Source of the DNA: Chloroflexota bacterium
Lineage (GTDB): Bacteria; Chloroflexota; Limnocylindria; QHBO01
Assembly (NCBI GenBank): GCA_005880165.1
Contig: VBJP01000069.1
Coordinates: forward strand, 1-11,414
Reading direction: 5' to 3'
Length of the DNA: 11,414 nucleotides
Shown: positions 1 through 6,249 of the stretch, piece by piece
Layout of the letters: each line of letters opens with the position of its first letter
How positions within the stretch are numbered: the stretch's first letter is position 1
Position numbers and translations under genes: made by a program
The notes under the pieces: model-generated
Databases searched by the model: none
Told to the model about the DNA's origin: nothing
The model's input: the letters and a program-made list of their open reading frames with translations, nothing else

Positions 1-309
1 CAGCCACCTGATGCCTACCTGCGGGCCACCCAACGGCGAGAGGCCGCTCACCAGGCTGCCTGCTGCGAAGAGCAGCAGCGCGATGACGTACAGCCGGCGC
101 GCCCCCCACAGGTCCGCGGTCCTGCCGGCGAGCGGCATCGCCACCACGAAGGCGAGCAGGTAGGCGTTGATGATCCACGAGACGCGCGCCAGATCGGCCC
201 ACCCCCCGAAGTCCACAACGATCGATGGCAGCGCGATGGCGACGACCATCAGCTCGGCACCGGAGAGGAGAACCCCCACCGAAGCGACGGCGAGGACGCT
301 CCACGCCAC
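1..309 (-). CDS. MFS transporter, EmrB/DHA2-like (N-terminal part, cut by window edge)
   Basis: I translated the complement of the left edge and found an open membrane-protein frame. The 103 visible residues run off base 1. They show three hydrophobic segments (about residues 5-31, 43-61 and 73-89). TM1 ends in AIALPSIV and TM2 carries WIINAYLLAF, both typical of 14-TM drug/proton antiporters of the DHA2 family. The TM2-TM3 loop GRTADLWGARRL (about 62-73) is MFS motif A. These proteins export drugs or other small molecules across the inner membrane using the proton gradient; the substrate cannot be read here. The GTG at 309 is the first usable start after the upstream permease stop (47-base gap), with no clear ribosome binding site, so the start is uncertain. 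An ATG at 249 would remove half of TM1. It probably belongs to the same leftward operon as the two ABC genes. Confidence 0.83.
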   Translation of the reverse strand, partial: MAWSVLAVASVGVLLSGAELMVVAIALPSIVVDFGGWADLARVSWIINAYLLAFVVAMPLAGRTADLWGARRLYVIALLLFAAGSLVSGLSPLGGPQVGIRWL

Positions 310-356
310 GAGGGGACGGACGGCAGGGCGTGCGGCGGCCCCCTCGGAGGCCTCTG

Positions 357-1058
357 TTACAGATCCACGCGCTCGAAGACCAGCACGGCGGCCCCGAGCA
401 ACAGGCCGGTCATGGTCAGGCCGAGGCCCAGCGCCTGCAGACCGTCGGCGAATGGTCGGAGCAGATCTGTCGCCTGTGCGATCAGCCCCAGGCCGGCCGT
501 CGGCACGACCGGCGGCTCAGGGGACAGCACCAGCCCTGACGACAGCAGCACGCCGCTCGCAAGCATGGCCAGCACCGCCGCACCAATGGGGCCGACGAAT
601 GACCCAATAACCATGGCGATGGCGAGCGCCTGCAGCGCGGCTGCCGCCACCGCGGCGACGAGCGTCGCATAAGAGGTCGCGTCGAGAGGGGGGCTGACTG
701 CGGCGCCGGTTGCCAGCCACACGAGCAGCCCCCCAGCTGCAATCCCCACCGTCAGCGGCAGCGCGAGCCCGGCAAACCAGGCAACCAGGATCGAAGCCCG
801 CGGAACTGCCCGCAGGCTGAGCCAGCCCGCCGTCCCGCGCCGCCGCTCGCCAGCCCAGGCCGCAGCCGCGATGCCCGCGGAGAGGATCCCGACACCGGCC
901 ATGCCCCAGGCTTGTGCGAGCGGCGCCAGGTCCGGGTCAGAGGAGAGGAAGAGCGCAAGCAAGCCGGCCGCGAGCGGCAGCGCGAGCAGCACCAGCAACC
1001 GGAAGCTGATCCACAGCTCGCGCACCGCCATGCGCGCAAGGGTGAGGCCTGCCATCAC
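357..1058 (-). CDS. ABC-2-like membrane permease subunit
   Basis: This protein of about 233 residues is dominated by hydrophobic stretches: roughly residues 19-38, 50-68, 90-118, 130-150, 153-178 and 210-228, so about six membrane spans. Between spans two and three lies a basic loop (ERRRGTAGWLSLRAVPRAS), typical of the cytosolic coupling region of ABC-2 exporter permeases. The start is either GTG at 1058 (4-base GTGA overlap with the upstream ATPase stop) or the adjacent ATG at 1055 (TGATG overlap); either implies translational coupling to the ATPase. Its partner is therefore almost certainly the divergent ATPase just upstream. Family assignment rests on topology, size and neighbour rather than a signature motif. 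The transported substrate is unknown. Confidence 0.72.
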   Translation of the reverse strand: MMAGLTLARMAVRELWISFRLLVLLALPLAAGLLALFLSSDPDLAPLAQAWGMAGVGILSAGIAAAAWAGERRRGTAGWLSLRAVPRASILVAWFAGLALPLTVGIAAGGLLVWLATGAAVSPPLDATSYATLVAAVAAAALQALAIAMVIGSFVGPIGAAVLAMLASGVLLSSGLVLSPEPPVVPTAGLGLIAQATDLLRPFADGLQALGLGLTMTGLLLGAAVLVFERVDL

Positions 1059-1894
1059 GCGCTCGCAGTGTGCTCCGCGGTGATGGGCTTTGTTGTCGCG
1101 TGCCGAGCGGCCTCTCGGCGGACGGCCATCATCCCGGCCAGGGTTTGGATGCTCCGAAGCGAGAGCGGCAGCCCATGCTCCTGGAGCGCCGAGGTCGGGG
1201 CATGGAGCTCGACCCGACCGTTCTGCAGGAGCGCTACCTGGTTGACCACCCCCGCCTCGCTCGCTGGATAGCGGCTGGCGAGCACAACGGTGCGGCGCTC
1301 GCCAGGCAACCGGAGCAGTCGAACACGCTCGTCGGGGTCGAGGGCTCGCAGGGGCTCGTCGAGGAGCACCACCTCCGGATCACCCAGCATGGCAGCGGCC
1401 ATGGCGGTGCGCTGCATGTAGGCCAGTCCCAGCCGAGACATCGGCCGATCGCGGCCCGCCGCCAGCCCCCAGCGCTCGATCACCTGTTCCATGCGTCGCC
1501 CTGCCTCGCCCCGCTCGAGCCCGATGAGCCGACTGCTCAGCGTCAGCGTCTCGTCCGCCGACATCCACAGGAAAAGGCCTGGCTCGGGTCCGACGTAGGC
1601 GATGCGTCGCGCCCAGCCCGCCGGCGAGGCATCCGGGCCCAGCGCGCCAGCCAGGTGGAATCGCCCTCCGTCTGCATGCGCCAGGCCCGCCAGCACGCGA
1701 AGCAGCGTCGAACCGGAGGCGTCTGGGACGGCCACCAGGAGCAGCCTGGCGCCAACCAGCACCTGAAGGTCGACGCGCTCCAGGAGGTTCTCTCGCCCGA
1801 CCCGGCGGCGGACCCGCTCGCAGACCACCGCGGCGGGGTGGAGGAGCCGGATGGCTTGCGACGACCAGAGCGCATCCGGGGTCGAGCTGGTCAC
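1055..1894 (-). CDS. Divergent ABC transporter ATPase lacking most catalytic motifs
   Basis: The 279-residue protein has the layout of an ABC nucleotide-binding domain, but key residues are missing. The P-loop region reads VPDASGSTLLRVLAGL (about residues 56-71): against a normal GxxxxGK(S/T)TLL it has lost the lysine, apparently by loss of one codon, and the first glycine is valine. The Q-loop position (YVGPEPGLF, 100-108) has no glutamine. The signature (RLGLAYMQR, 154-162) is not LSGGQ-like. The switch histidine position is ASRYP (206-210). Walker B (VVLLDEP, 175-181) and a D-loop-like ALDP remain. The frame is intact and coupled to the permease gene, so the gene looks maintained rather than broken. 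Start is GTG at 1894; no Shine-Dalgarno is visible. It may be a non-hydrolysing or regulatory NBD. The fold call is firm; loss of activity is inferred. Confidence 0.8.
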   Translation of the reverse strand: MTSSTPDALWSSQAIRLLHPAAVVCERVRRRVGRENLLERVDLQVLVGARLLLVAVPDASGSTLLRVLAGLAHADGGRFHLAGALGPDASPAGWARRIAYVGPEPGLFLWMSADETLTLSSRLIGLERGEAGRRMEQVIERWGLAAGRDRPMSRLGLAYMQRTAMAAAMLGDPEVVLLDEPLRALDPDERVRLLRLPGERRTVVLASRYPASEAGVVNQVALLQNGRVELHAPTSALQEHGLPLSLRSIQTLAGMMAVRREAARHATTKPITAEHTASA

Positions 1895-1901
1895 GGGCCG
1901 G

Positions 1902-1907
1902 ACTCTA
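1902..1907 (-). promoter_or_regulatory. Possible -10 box (TAGAGT) for leaderless start of the ABC/MFS cluster
   Basis: On the minus strand TAGAGT matches the TAnnnT -10 pattern and ends seven bases before the GTG at 1894, the geometry of leaderless transcripts in many high-GC bacteria. No ribosome binding site precedes that GTG. The -35 region is poor, so this is a weak call. Confidence 0.2.
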
Positions 1908-1939
1908 GCACGGGCAAACGGCCGAAAAGACTGGCCATC

Positions 1940-1968
1940 TTGACGGATCGAAGCTGGACGAATAGCAT
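1940..1968 (+). promoter_or_regulatory. Sigma-70-like promoter for the regulator/lipid operon
   Basis: TTGACG at 1940-1945 (five of six consensus -35 bases) is followed after exactly 17 bases by TAGCAT at 1963-1968 (four of six consensus -10 bases). This predicts transcription starting near 1975 and a leader of about 40 bases to the ATG at 2016. It sits in the only long AT-rich stretch of the window, in the divergent gap between the ABC/MFS cluster and the ArsR-type gene. Confidence 0.5.
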
Positions 1969-1982
1969 AAGCGGAACCTTAT
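1967..1982. promoter_or_regulatory. Candidate ArsR-type operator (inverted repeat ATAAG-N6-CTTAT)
   Basis: ATAAG (1967-1971) and CTTAT (1978-1982) are perfect inverted arms separated by CGGAAC. The element covers the downstream end of the predicted -10 box and the predicted start point, where a bound dimer would block polymerase. AT-rich inverted repeats of this kind are typical operators of ArsR/SmtB dimers, and the adjacent downstream gene encodes one, so autoregulation is inferred. The arms are only five bases long, so chance occurrence is possible. Confidence 0.4.
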
Positions 1983-2015
1983 ATAAAGCCGAGTTTGATA
2001 AAGAAGCGCTACGAG

Positions 2016-2378
2016 ATGACGTTCCCTGCCGAGGCCCCAGCCGACCGCGATCTGCGACGCCTGCGCACCCTTTACCGCGCCTTGGGCGACGAGACGCGCC
2101 TTCGCGTCATTGGGCTGTTGGCCGAGCACGGGCCGCTGCCGGTCAACGAGCTGTCGGCCCGCGTGGGCCTCTCGCAGCCGCTCATCAGCTGGCACCTGCG
2201 GATCCTGCGCCTGGCCGGCCTGATCACCACCCAGCGCCACGGTCGAGAGACGCTCTGTCAGCTTCGCTTGGCCGCGTTCGAGGAGCTGCGCGACGTCGAA
2301 ACGCGCCTGATCGCCGGAACCTCGGGCATCGGTGCCGCGGCCCCGTCGAGGGGAAGGGAGATCCCGGATGTCCGCTAG
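2016..2378 (+). CDS. ArsR/SmtB-family winged-helix transcriptional regulator
   Basis: A 120-residue protein of the usual size for the family. It opens with the hallmark helix YRALGDETRLRVIGLLAEHG (about 20-39), then NELSARVGLSQPLISWHLRIL (about 44-64) as the helix-turn-helix with its recognition helix, and a wing with LITTQRHGRETL (about 69-80). The classical ELCVCDL metal-binding motif of ArsR is absent: the equivalent stretch is PVNELSARVG, and the only cysteine is at about residue 81. It is thus unlikely to be an arsenic sensor, and its ligand is unknown. I chose ATG 2016; a TTG at 1995 would add seven residues. Neither has a strong ribosome binding site. The last 11 bases overlap the phosphatidyltransferase gene, placing the regulator first in the lipid operon. 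Confidence 0.86.
   Translation: MTFPAEAPADRDLRRLRTLYRALGDETRLRVIGLLAEHGPLPVNELSARVGLSQPLISWHLRILRLAGLITTQRHGRETLCQLRLAAFEELRDVETRLIAGTSGIGAAAPSRGREIPDVR
2351..2360 (+). promoter_or_regulatory. Shine-Dalgarno for the CDP-alcohol phosphatidyltransferase
   Basis: The purine run GGGAAGGGAG ends seven bases before ATG 2368 and fixes that start over an in-frame ATG at 2332. It lies inside the 3' end of the regulator gene. Confidence 0.6.
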
Positions 2379-3024
2379 TCACCCGCGCGCACACGATCTC
2401 TCGCGCGGGGACTCGCTCCTCCCGGGCTGGGTCAAGGAGGCGGTGCGCGCCATCCTCGACCCCATCGTCCACCTCGCGCTGGCGCTGCACGTCACCGCGA
2501 ACACGGTCACGGTGCTGGGCCTGCTGATCGTGGTGATCGCGGCGCTGGCGATCGGCTCGGGTTGGTTGCTGGCGGGCGCGCTGATCCTGGTGGGCGGCTC
2601 GCTGCTCGACGCGGTCGACGGGGCGCTGGCGCGGGCGACGGGAGGCGGGACGCCGTTCGGTGGATTCCTCGACTCGACCCTCGACCGCGCCGGTGAAGCG
2701 ATCGTGTACCTCGCCATCGCGGCCTATTACCTTCGCGGCGACGCCCCCACCTGGCCCGTGCTGGCGGCCTTCATCGCCCTGGCCGGGTCGTTCATGGTGA
2801 GCTACTCGCGGGCGCGGGCCGAAGGAATCGGCGTGACCGCCTCGATCGGCATCGCGCCACGCACTGAACGCCTGGTGCTCATCGTCGCCGGGCTGGGGCT
2901 CGCCGGCCTGGGCATCGGTCCTGCCCTTATCGCTGCGCTCTGGGTCATCGCCGCACTCACGGTGGCCACCACCGCGCAGCGCATCTGGCACGTCTGGAGG
3001 CTCACCGCGGCGACGCGCGGCTAG
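2368..3024 (+). CDS. CDP-alcohol phosphatidyltransferase, probable phosphatidylinositol phosphate synthase
   Basis: The 218-residue membrane protein contains the complete family motif D-x2-DG-x2-AR-x8-G-x3-D-x3-D: D81, D84-G85, A88-R89, G98, D102 and D106. The aspartates bind two metal ions and catalyse displacement of CMP from CDP-diacylglycerol by an alcohol. The insert reads GGGTPFGGFLDSTLDR, close to my memory of mycobacterial phosphatidylinositol phosphate synthase (GGGTRFGAVLDATCDR). About six hydrophobic spans follow the family pattern. The next gene makes inositol-1-phosphate, so the predicted product is phosphatidylinositol phosphate at the inner membrane. Phosphatidylglycerophosphate or archaetidylinositol phosphate synthase are alternatives that the motif alone does not exclude. 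The start overlaps the regulator stop by 11 bases and has a good ribosome binding site. Confidence 0.88.
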   Translation: MSASHPRAHDLSRGDSLLPGWVKEAVRAILDPIVHLALALHVTANTVTVLGLLIVVIAALAIGSGWLLAGALILVGGSLLDAVDGALARATGGGTPFGGFLDSTLDRAGEAIVYLAIAAYYLRGDAPTWPVLAAFIALAGSFMVSYSRARAEGIGVTASIGIAPRTERLVLIVAGLGLAGLGIGPALIAALWVIAALTVATTAQRIWHVWRLTAATRG

Positions 3025-3046
3025 CCACGGCATTCGCGACATCCAC

Positions 3047-3065
3047 AAGGGAAGGAGCAACGGAG
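3047..3065 (+). promoter_or_regulatory. Ribosome binding region for the inositol-1-phosphate synthase
   Basis: Two purine blocks precede the GTG at 3071: AAGGGAAGGAG (3047-3057, 13 bases away) and CGGAG (3061-3065, five bases away). The second has normal spacing and supports the GTG start. No promoter or terminator hairpin is visible in the 46-base gap after the phosphatidyltransferase gene. Confidence 0.45.
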
Positions 3066-3070
3066 ACACC

Positions 3071-4285
3071 GTGGCCAGCAGCAACGGCAGCAGCGCAACG
3101 AACGGGAATCGGCCGTCGGACGGCAAGATCCGCGTGGCGATCGTGGGGGTGGGCAACTGCGCCAGCAGCCTCGTCCAGGGACGCTACTACTACCAGGACG
3201 CGCGCGAGGGAGACTTCATCCCTGGCTTGATGCACGTCAACCTGGGCGGCTATCACATCCGCGACATCGAGTTCGTGGCAGCGTTCGACATCGACAAGGA
3301 GAAGGTGGGCAAGGACCTCTCGGAGGCGATCTTCGCCGGCCAGAACAACACCTTCAAGTTCGCGGACGTGCAGCACAGCGGGGTCACCGTCGAGCGTGGC
3401 ATGACCCACGATGGGCTTGGCAAGTACCTAAGCCAAGTCATCGAGAAGGCGCCGGGCCCGACCTCGGACGTGGTCGGCATCCTCAAGAAGCGCCAGGTCG
3501 ACGTGGTCGTCAGCTATCTGCCGGTCGGCAGCGAGGAGGCCACCAAGTGGTACGTGGAGCAGGCGCTGCAGGCGGGGGTGGGCTTTGTGAACGCCATCCC
3601 GGTATTCATCGGCCGTGAGCCGTACTGGCAGCGCCGATTCGCCGAGCGCGGACTGCCGGTGATCGGCGACGACATCAAGAGCCAGGTCGGCGCCACCATT
3701 ACCCATCGCGTGCTGACGCGCCTGTTCATGGACCGCGGGGTGCGCATCGACCGCACCTACCAGCTGAACTTCGGCGGCAACACCGATTTCCTGAACATGC
3801 TCGAGCGGGAGCGGCTCGAATCGAAGAAGATCAGCAAGACGAACGCGGTCACCTCGATGCTCGACTACGAGATCGACGAGGACGACATCCACGTCGGGCC
3901 CTCCGACTACGTGCCGTGGCTCAAGGACCGCAAGTGGTGCCACATTAGGATGGAAGGCACGACGTACGGCGACGTCCCGCTCAACCTGGAGCTCAAGCTG
4001 GAGGTGTGGGACTCACCCAACTCGGCGGGCGTGATCACCGACGCCATCCGCTGCCTGAAGCTGGGGATGGACCGCGGCCTGGCCGGGACCCTTGTGGCTC
4101 CCTCCGCCTATTTCATGAAGAGCCCGCCCATCCAGATCCACGACGACGTGGCGCGGGAGCGGGTGGAGGCCTTCATCCGCGGCGACGACAACGAGGTCCT
4201 GGTCGGCACCGAGCAGCCGGCCCGCAAGTCGCTCCGTAAGGTGGCGACCGCCAAGAGCAGAGCCCGCACCGCCGGGGTCGCCTGA
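3071..4285 (+). CDS. ino1: Inositol-1-phosphate synthase (myo-inositol-3-phosphate synthase)
   Basis: This 404-residue cytosolic enzyme converts glucose-6-phosphate to 1L-myo-inositol-1-phosphate in an NAD-dependent isomerisation. The NAD-binding loop VAIVGVGNCASSLVQG is at about 22-37. Family landmarks follow: VVVSYLPVGSEEATKWY (mid-protein), GDDIKSQVGAT (about 199-209), NFGGNTDFLNM (about 233-243), LKDRKW with the probable catalytic lysine near K285, and DSPNSAG (about 314-320). The length and motifs match the short prokaryotic (actinobacterial-type) form rather than the longer eukaryotic one. An extra N-terminal stretch of about 17 polar residues (S, N, G-rich) and a basic C-terminal tail (RKSLRKVATAKSRAR) flank the core and are probably disordered. 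It sits 46 bases after the phosphatidyltransferase and 6 bases before acyltransferase 1, so it likely supplies the inositol phosphate used by its upstream neighbour. Confidence 0.96.
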   Translation: MASSNGSSATNGNRPSDGKIRVAIVGVGNCASSLVQGRYYYQDAREGDFIPGLMHVNLGGYHIRDIEFVAAFDIDKEKVGKDLSEAIFAGQNNTFKFADVQHSGVTVERGMTHDGLGKYLSQVIEKAPGPTSDVVGILKKRQVDVVVSYLPVGSEEATKWYVEQALQAGVGFVNAIPVFIGREPYWQRRFAERGLPVIGDDIKSQVGATITHRVLTRLFMDRGVRIDRTYQLNFGGNTDFLNMLERERLESKKISKTNAVTSMLDYEIDEDDIHVGPSDYVPWLKDRKWCHIRMEGTTYGDVPLNLELKLEVWDSPNSAGVITDAIRCLKLGMDRGLAGTLVAPSAYFMKSPPIQIHDDVARERVEAFIRGDDNEVLVGTEQPARKSLRKVATAKSRARTAGVA

Positions 4286-4291
4286 GTCGCG

Positions 4292-5350
4292 GTGGCAACC
4301 GACTCGCCTCGCGAGGTTGCGGAGCCAATGGTGGCGCCGATCCGGGGTGAGGCCAGTCGAGCCGCATCCGGGTCGCCCGATCGAACCGGAAGCGCGCGCA
4401 ACGACGAGCGGGTCCGCGAACGACTGATCCACTGGAGCTACTTGGCAGGAGAGCGCGTGATCAGCGCGCTCCCGCGGGGACTCGTGATGCCGATGGCAGC
4501 CGCGGCTGGCAATGCGGCATTCGACCTTTCAGGCGTCAAGGTCGAGATCGTGTGCGACAACCTCTCCAGACCGATGGGCCTGCCGGCGGATCACCCGCGC
4601 GTGCGCCACGCGGCGCGGAAGGCCTTTCGCTCCTATGGCAAGTACCTCGCCGATGTGATGCGCATGCCGGCGCTGACACCCGAGGTCGTCGATCGGCTGG
4701 TCACGATCGACAACATCGAGGCGCTCTACGAGGCGCGTTCGGGCGGGACCGGCGTGCTGGTCTGCACCGTGCACATCGGCGGCATGGACCTGATCGGGCC
4801 GGGCATGCTGCGCCACGGCGAATCGCTGTACGTGGTGGCGGACGACACCACCTACGGCAGCCTGTACGACCACCTCAAGGCGGTCCGGGCCGACCACGGA
4901 CTGCTGCTCATCGGCTGGCGAAACATGCGAGGCATCTTCCGGGTCCTTCGCGACCGCGAGAGCGTCGTGCTGTTCTGCGACGTCGGCTTCCGGCGAGGCG
5001 ACGTGCCAGTCGAATTCCTGGGCGAGGCCACCACCTTCCCGGCCGGACCGGCGACGCTCTCCGCGCGGACGGGGGCGCCCATGCTCCCTGTCTACTGCCT
5101 GCGGATTGACCAGGACCGGTTCCGCGCGCGCGGGTTGCCCACCATCCGCTGCGAATCGGCTGAGCCGGCGGAGGTGTACCGCGCCACCCAGGCCCTGGCG
5201 GACGAGCTGGGAGTCGTGATCCGCGAGGATCCCTCCCAGTGGTACATGTTCCGACCAATCTGGCCACAGACCGATGCCGAGCGGCGCTGGGCGCGAGGCG
5301 CGCTGGATGCGGCCCGCCGCGGGCAGAACTGGGGCGCGTCGCCCGCCTGA
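4292..5350 (+). CDS. LpxL/HtrB-family acyltransferase 1, PatA-like
   Basis: A 352-residue member of the bacterial lipid A acyltransferase family. The catalytic H-x4-D is H161 and D166 in VHIGGMDLIG. Further family landmarks are VVLFCDVGFRRGDVPVEFLG, where acceptor and phosphate contacts are expected, TFPAGPATLSARTGAPMLPVY, and QWYMFRPIW near the C terminus. The segment LIHWSYLAGERVISALPRG (about 45-63) resembles the start of actinobacterial phosphatidylinositol mannoside acyltransferases as I recall them. It is preceded by about 40 polar residues with no signal peptide. The predicted role is acylation of a glycolipid headgroup on the cytosolic face of the membrane, by analogy to PatA, which acylates mannose of PIM. 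The GTG at 4292, six bases after the ino1 stop, is the longest reasonable start; ATG 4328 is an alternative. No RBS is strong. Exact acceptor is inferred from the operon. Confidence 0.84.
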   Translation: MATDSPREVAEPMVAPIRGEASRAASGSPDRTGSARNDERVRERLIHWSYLAGERVISALPRGLVMPMAAAAGNAAFDLSGVKVEIVCDNLSRPMGLPADHPRVRHAARKAFRSYGKYLADVMRMPALTPEVVDRLVTIDNIEALYEARSGGTGVLVCTVHIGGMDLIGPGMLRHGESLYVVADDTTYGSLYDHLKAVRADHGLLLIGWRNMRGIFRVLRDRESVVLFCDVGFRRGDVPVEFLGEATTFPAGPATLSARTGAPMLPVYCLRIDQDRFRARGLPTIRCESAEPAEVYRATQALADELGVVIREDPSQWYMFRPIWPQTDAERRWARGALDAARRGQNWGASPA

Positions 5351-6249
5351 TGCTGCGCGGAGCCCTCCTGCACGTCGGCTTGCGGCTGGCCGATCTCCTG
5401 TTGGGACGAGCGCCCGCCCCGCTCGCTTACGCGGTCGCCGATCTCGCGGGCAGGACGTGGTATCGCGGCGCCCCCGAACGTCGGGCGCTGGTCACCGAGA
5501 ATCTCCGACGCGTATGCGCGGCAACTGGTCGGCCCACCACCGGACGCGCACTGCGGCGACTGGTGGAGCGCGCGTTCGTGGAGCACGCGCGCTACTACCT
5601 TGAGCTGCTGCGAGCGCCGCACTACCAACCCGAGCGCATCGACCAGATCGTGAGCGTGGACGAATGGGACCGCTGGGAGCCGGTCCTGCGCGACGGCGCT
5701 GTCGTCTCCCTCCCCCATCTCGGCAACTTCGAGCCGTACGGCTTTCTCATGGCGCGGCATGGCATCCGCGCCCTCGCTCCGGTCGAAGAGATCCGCCCGC
5801 GCGCGCTCTTCGAGTTCCTGCGCTCGAAACGCGGAGTGGGACGGATCGAGCTCGTGCCGCTGAAGCGCGCACGGCGACCCATGACGGAGGCCCTGCGACG
5901 CCACGAGGTCGTGGCGCTCGTGGCAGATCGCGACCTGACCGGCAACGGGGTGCCGGTGACCTTCTTCGGTCACGACACCACGATGCCCAGCGGCCCGGCG
6001 GCGCTCGCCCTGATGGCCCGCAGGCCGCTGCTCGCCGGGGCGTCGTGGCGAACCGGGAAGGATCGTTTCCGGGCCCGCGGCTGGGACATCGACGTGCAGT
6101 CGACCGGCGACCGCCGCGCGGATGCGGCCGCGATCACCCAAGCCGTGGCCCGGTGCTTCGAAGAGGCGATCGACGTTGCGCCGGAGCAATGGTGGGGGGC
6201 CTTTCAGCCGATCTGGCTCGATCAGCGGCAGGGCAAGCGCCCAAGGTGA
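5350..6249 (+). CDS. LpxL/HtrB-family acyltransferase 2
   Basis: The 299-residue protein is a second member of the same acyltransferase family as its upstream neighbour. Its catalytic motif is H123-x4-E128 in PHLGNFEPYG, the common HX4(D/E) form with glutamate, whereas acyltransferase 1 has aspartate. Other shared landmarks are VVALVADRDLTGNGVPVTFFG, TMPSGPAALALMARRPLLAG and QWWGAFQPIW near the end. The N terminus (RGALLHVGLRLADLLLGRAPA) is hydrophobic and probably membrane-associated. ATG 5350 shares its first base with the TGA of acyltransferase 1 (TGATG), so the two are translationally coupled and probably made together. An upstream ATG at 5239 lies wholly inside the previous gene and is less likely. 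The two enzymes probably acylate different positions or different intermediates of the same lipid; the acceptor is unknown. Confidence 0.84.
   Translation: MLRGALLHVGLRLADLLLGRAPAPLAYAVADLAGRTWYRGAPERRALVTENLRRVCAATGRPTTGRALRRLVERAFVEHARYYLELLRAPHYQPERIDQIVSVDEWDRWEPVLRDGAVVSLPHLGNFEPYGFLMARHGIRALAPVEEIRPRALFEFLRSKRGVGRIELVPLKRARRPMTEALRRHEVVALVADRDLTGNGVPVTFFGHDTTMPSGPAALALMARRPLLAGASWRTGKDRFRARGWDIDVQSTGDRRADAAAITQAVARCFEEAIDVAPEQWWGAFQPIWLDQRQGKRPR

Noticed and set aside
1070..2527. A 485-codon open frame on the plus strand crossing the ABC ATPase and the regulator
   Set aside because: It is antisense to a recognisable ABC ATPase and out of frame with the regulator; its product is low-complexity, rich in R, H, P and Q with no domain. 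High GC makes such shadow frames common.
3025..3070. Promoter or terminator between the phosphatidyltransferase and ino1
   Set aside because: The 46-base gap shows only ribosome binding purines; I see no hairpin with a T-run and no paired -35/-10 boxes.
2224..3156. A 310-codon minus-strand frame across the phosphatidyltransferase gene
   Set aside because: Antisense to a gene with a complete CDP-alcohol transferase motif; translation is R/D/G/Q-rich with no recognisable fold.
5092..6189. A 365-codon minus-strand frame across acyltransferase 2
   Set aside because: The plus strand encodes a clear HX4E acyltransferase coupled to its neighbours; the antisense product has no recognisable motif.
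5664..6245. N-terminal extension of the PHP protein to make a fusion of about 444 residues
   Set aside because: The extra part lies in another frame of the acyltransferase 2 gene, is R/P/A-rich without a domain, and the GTG at 6246 gives a PHP protein of normal size with a 4-base coupling overlap.
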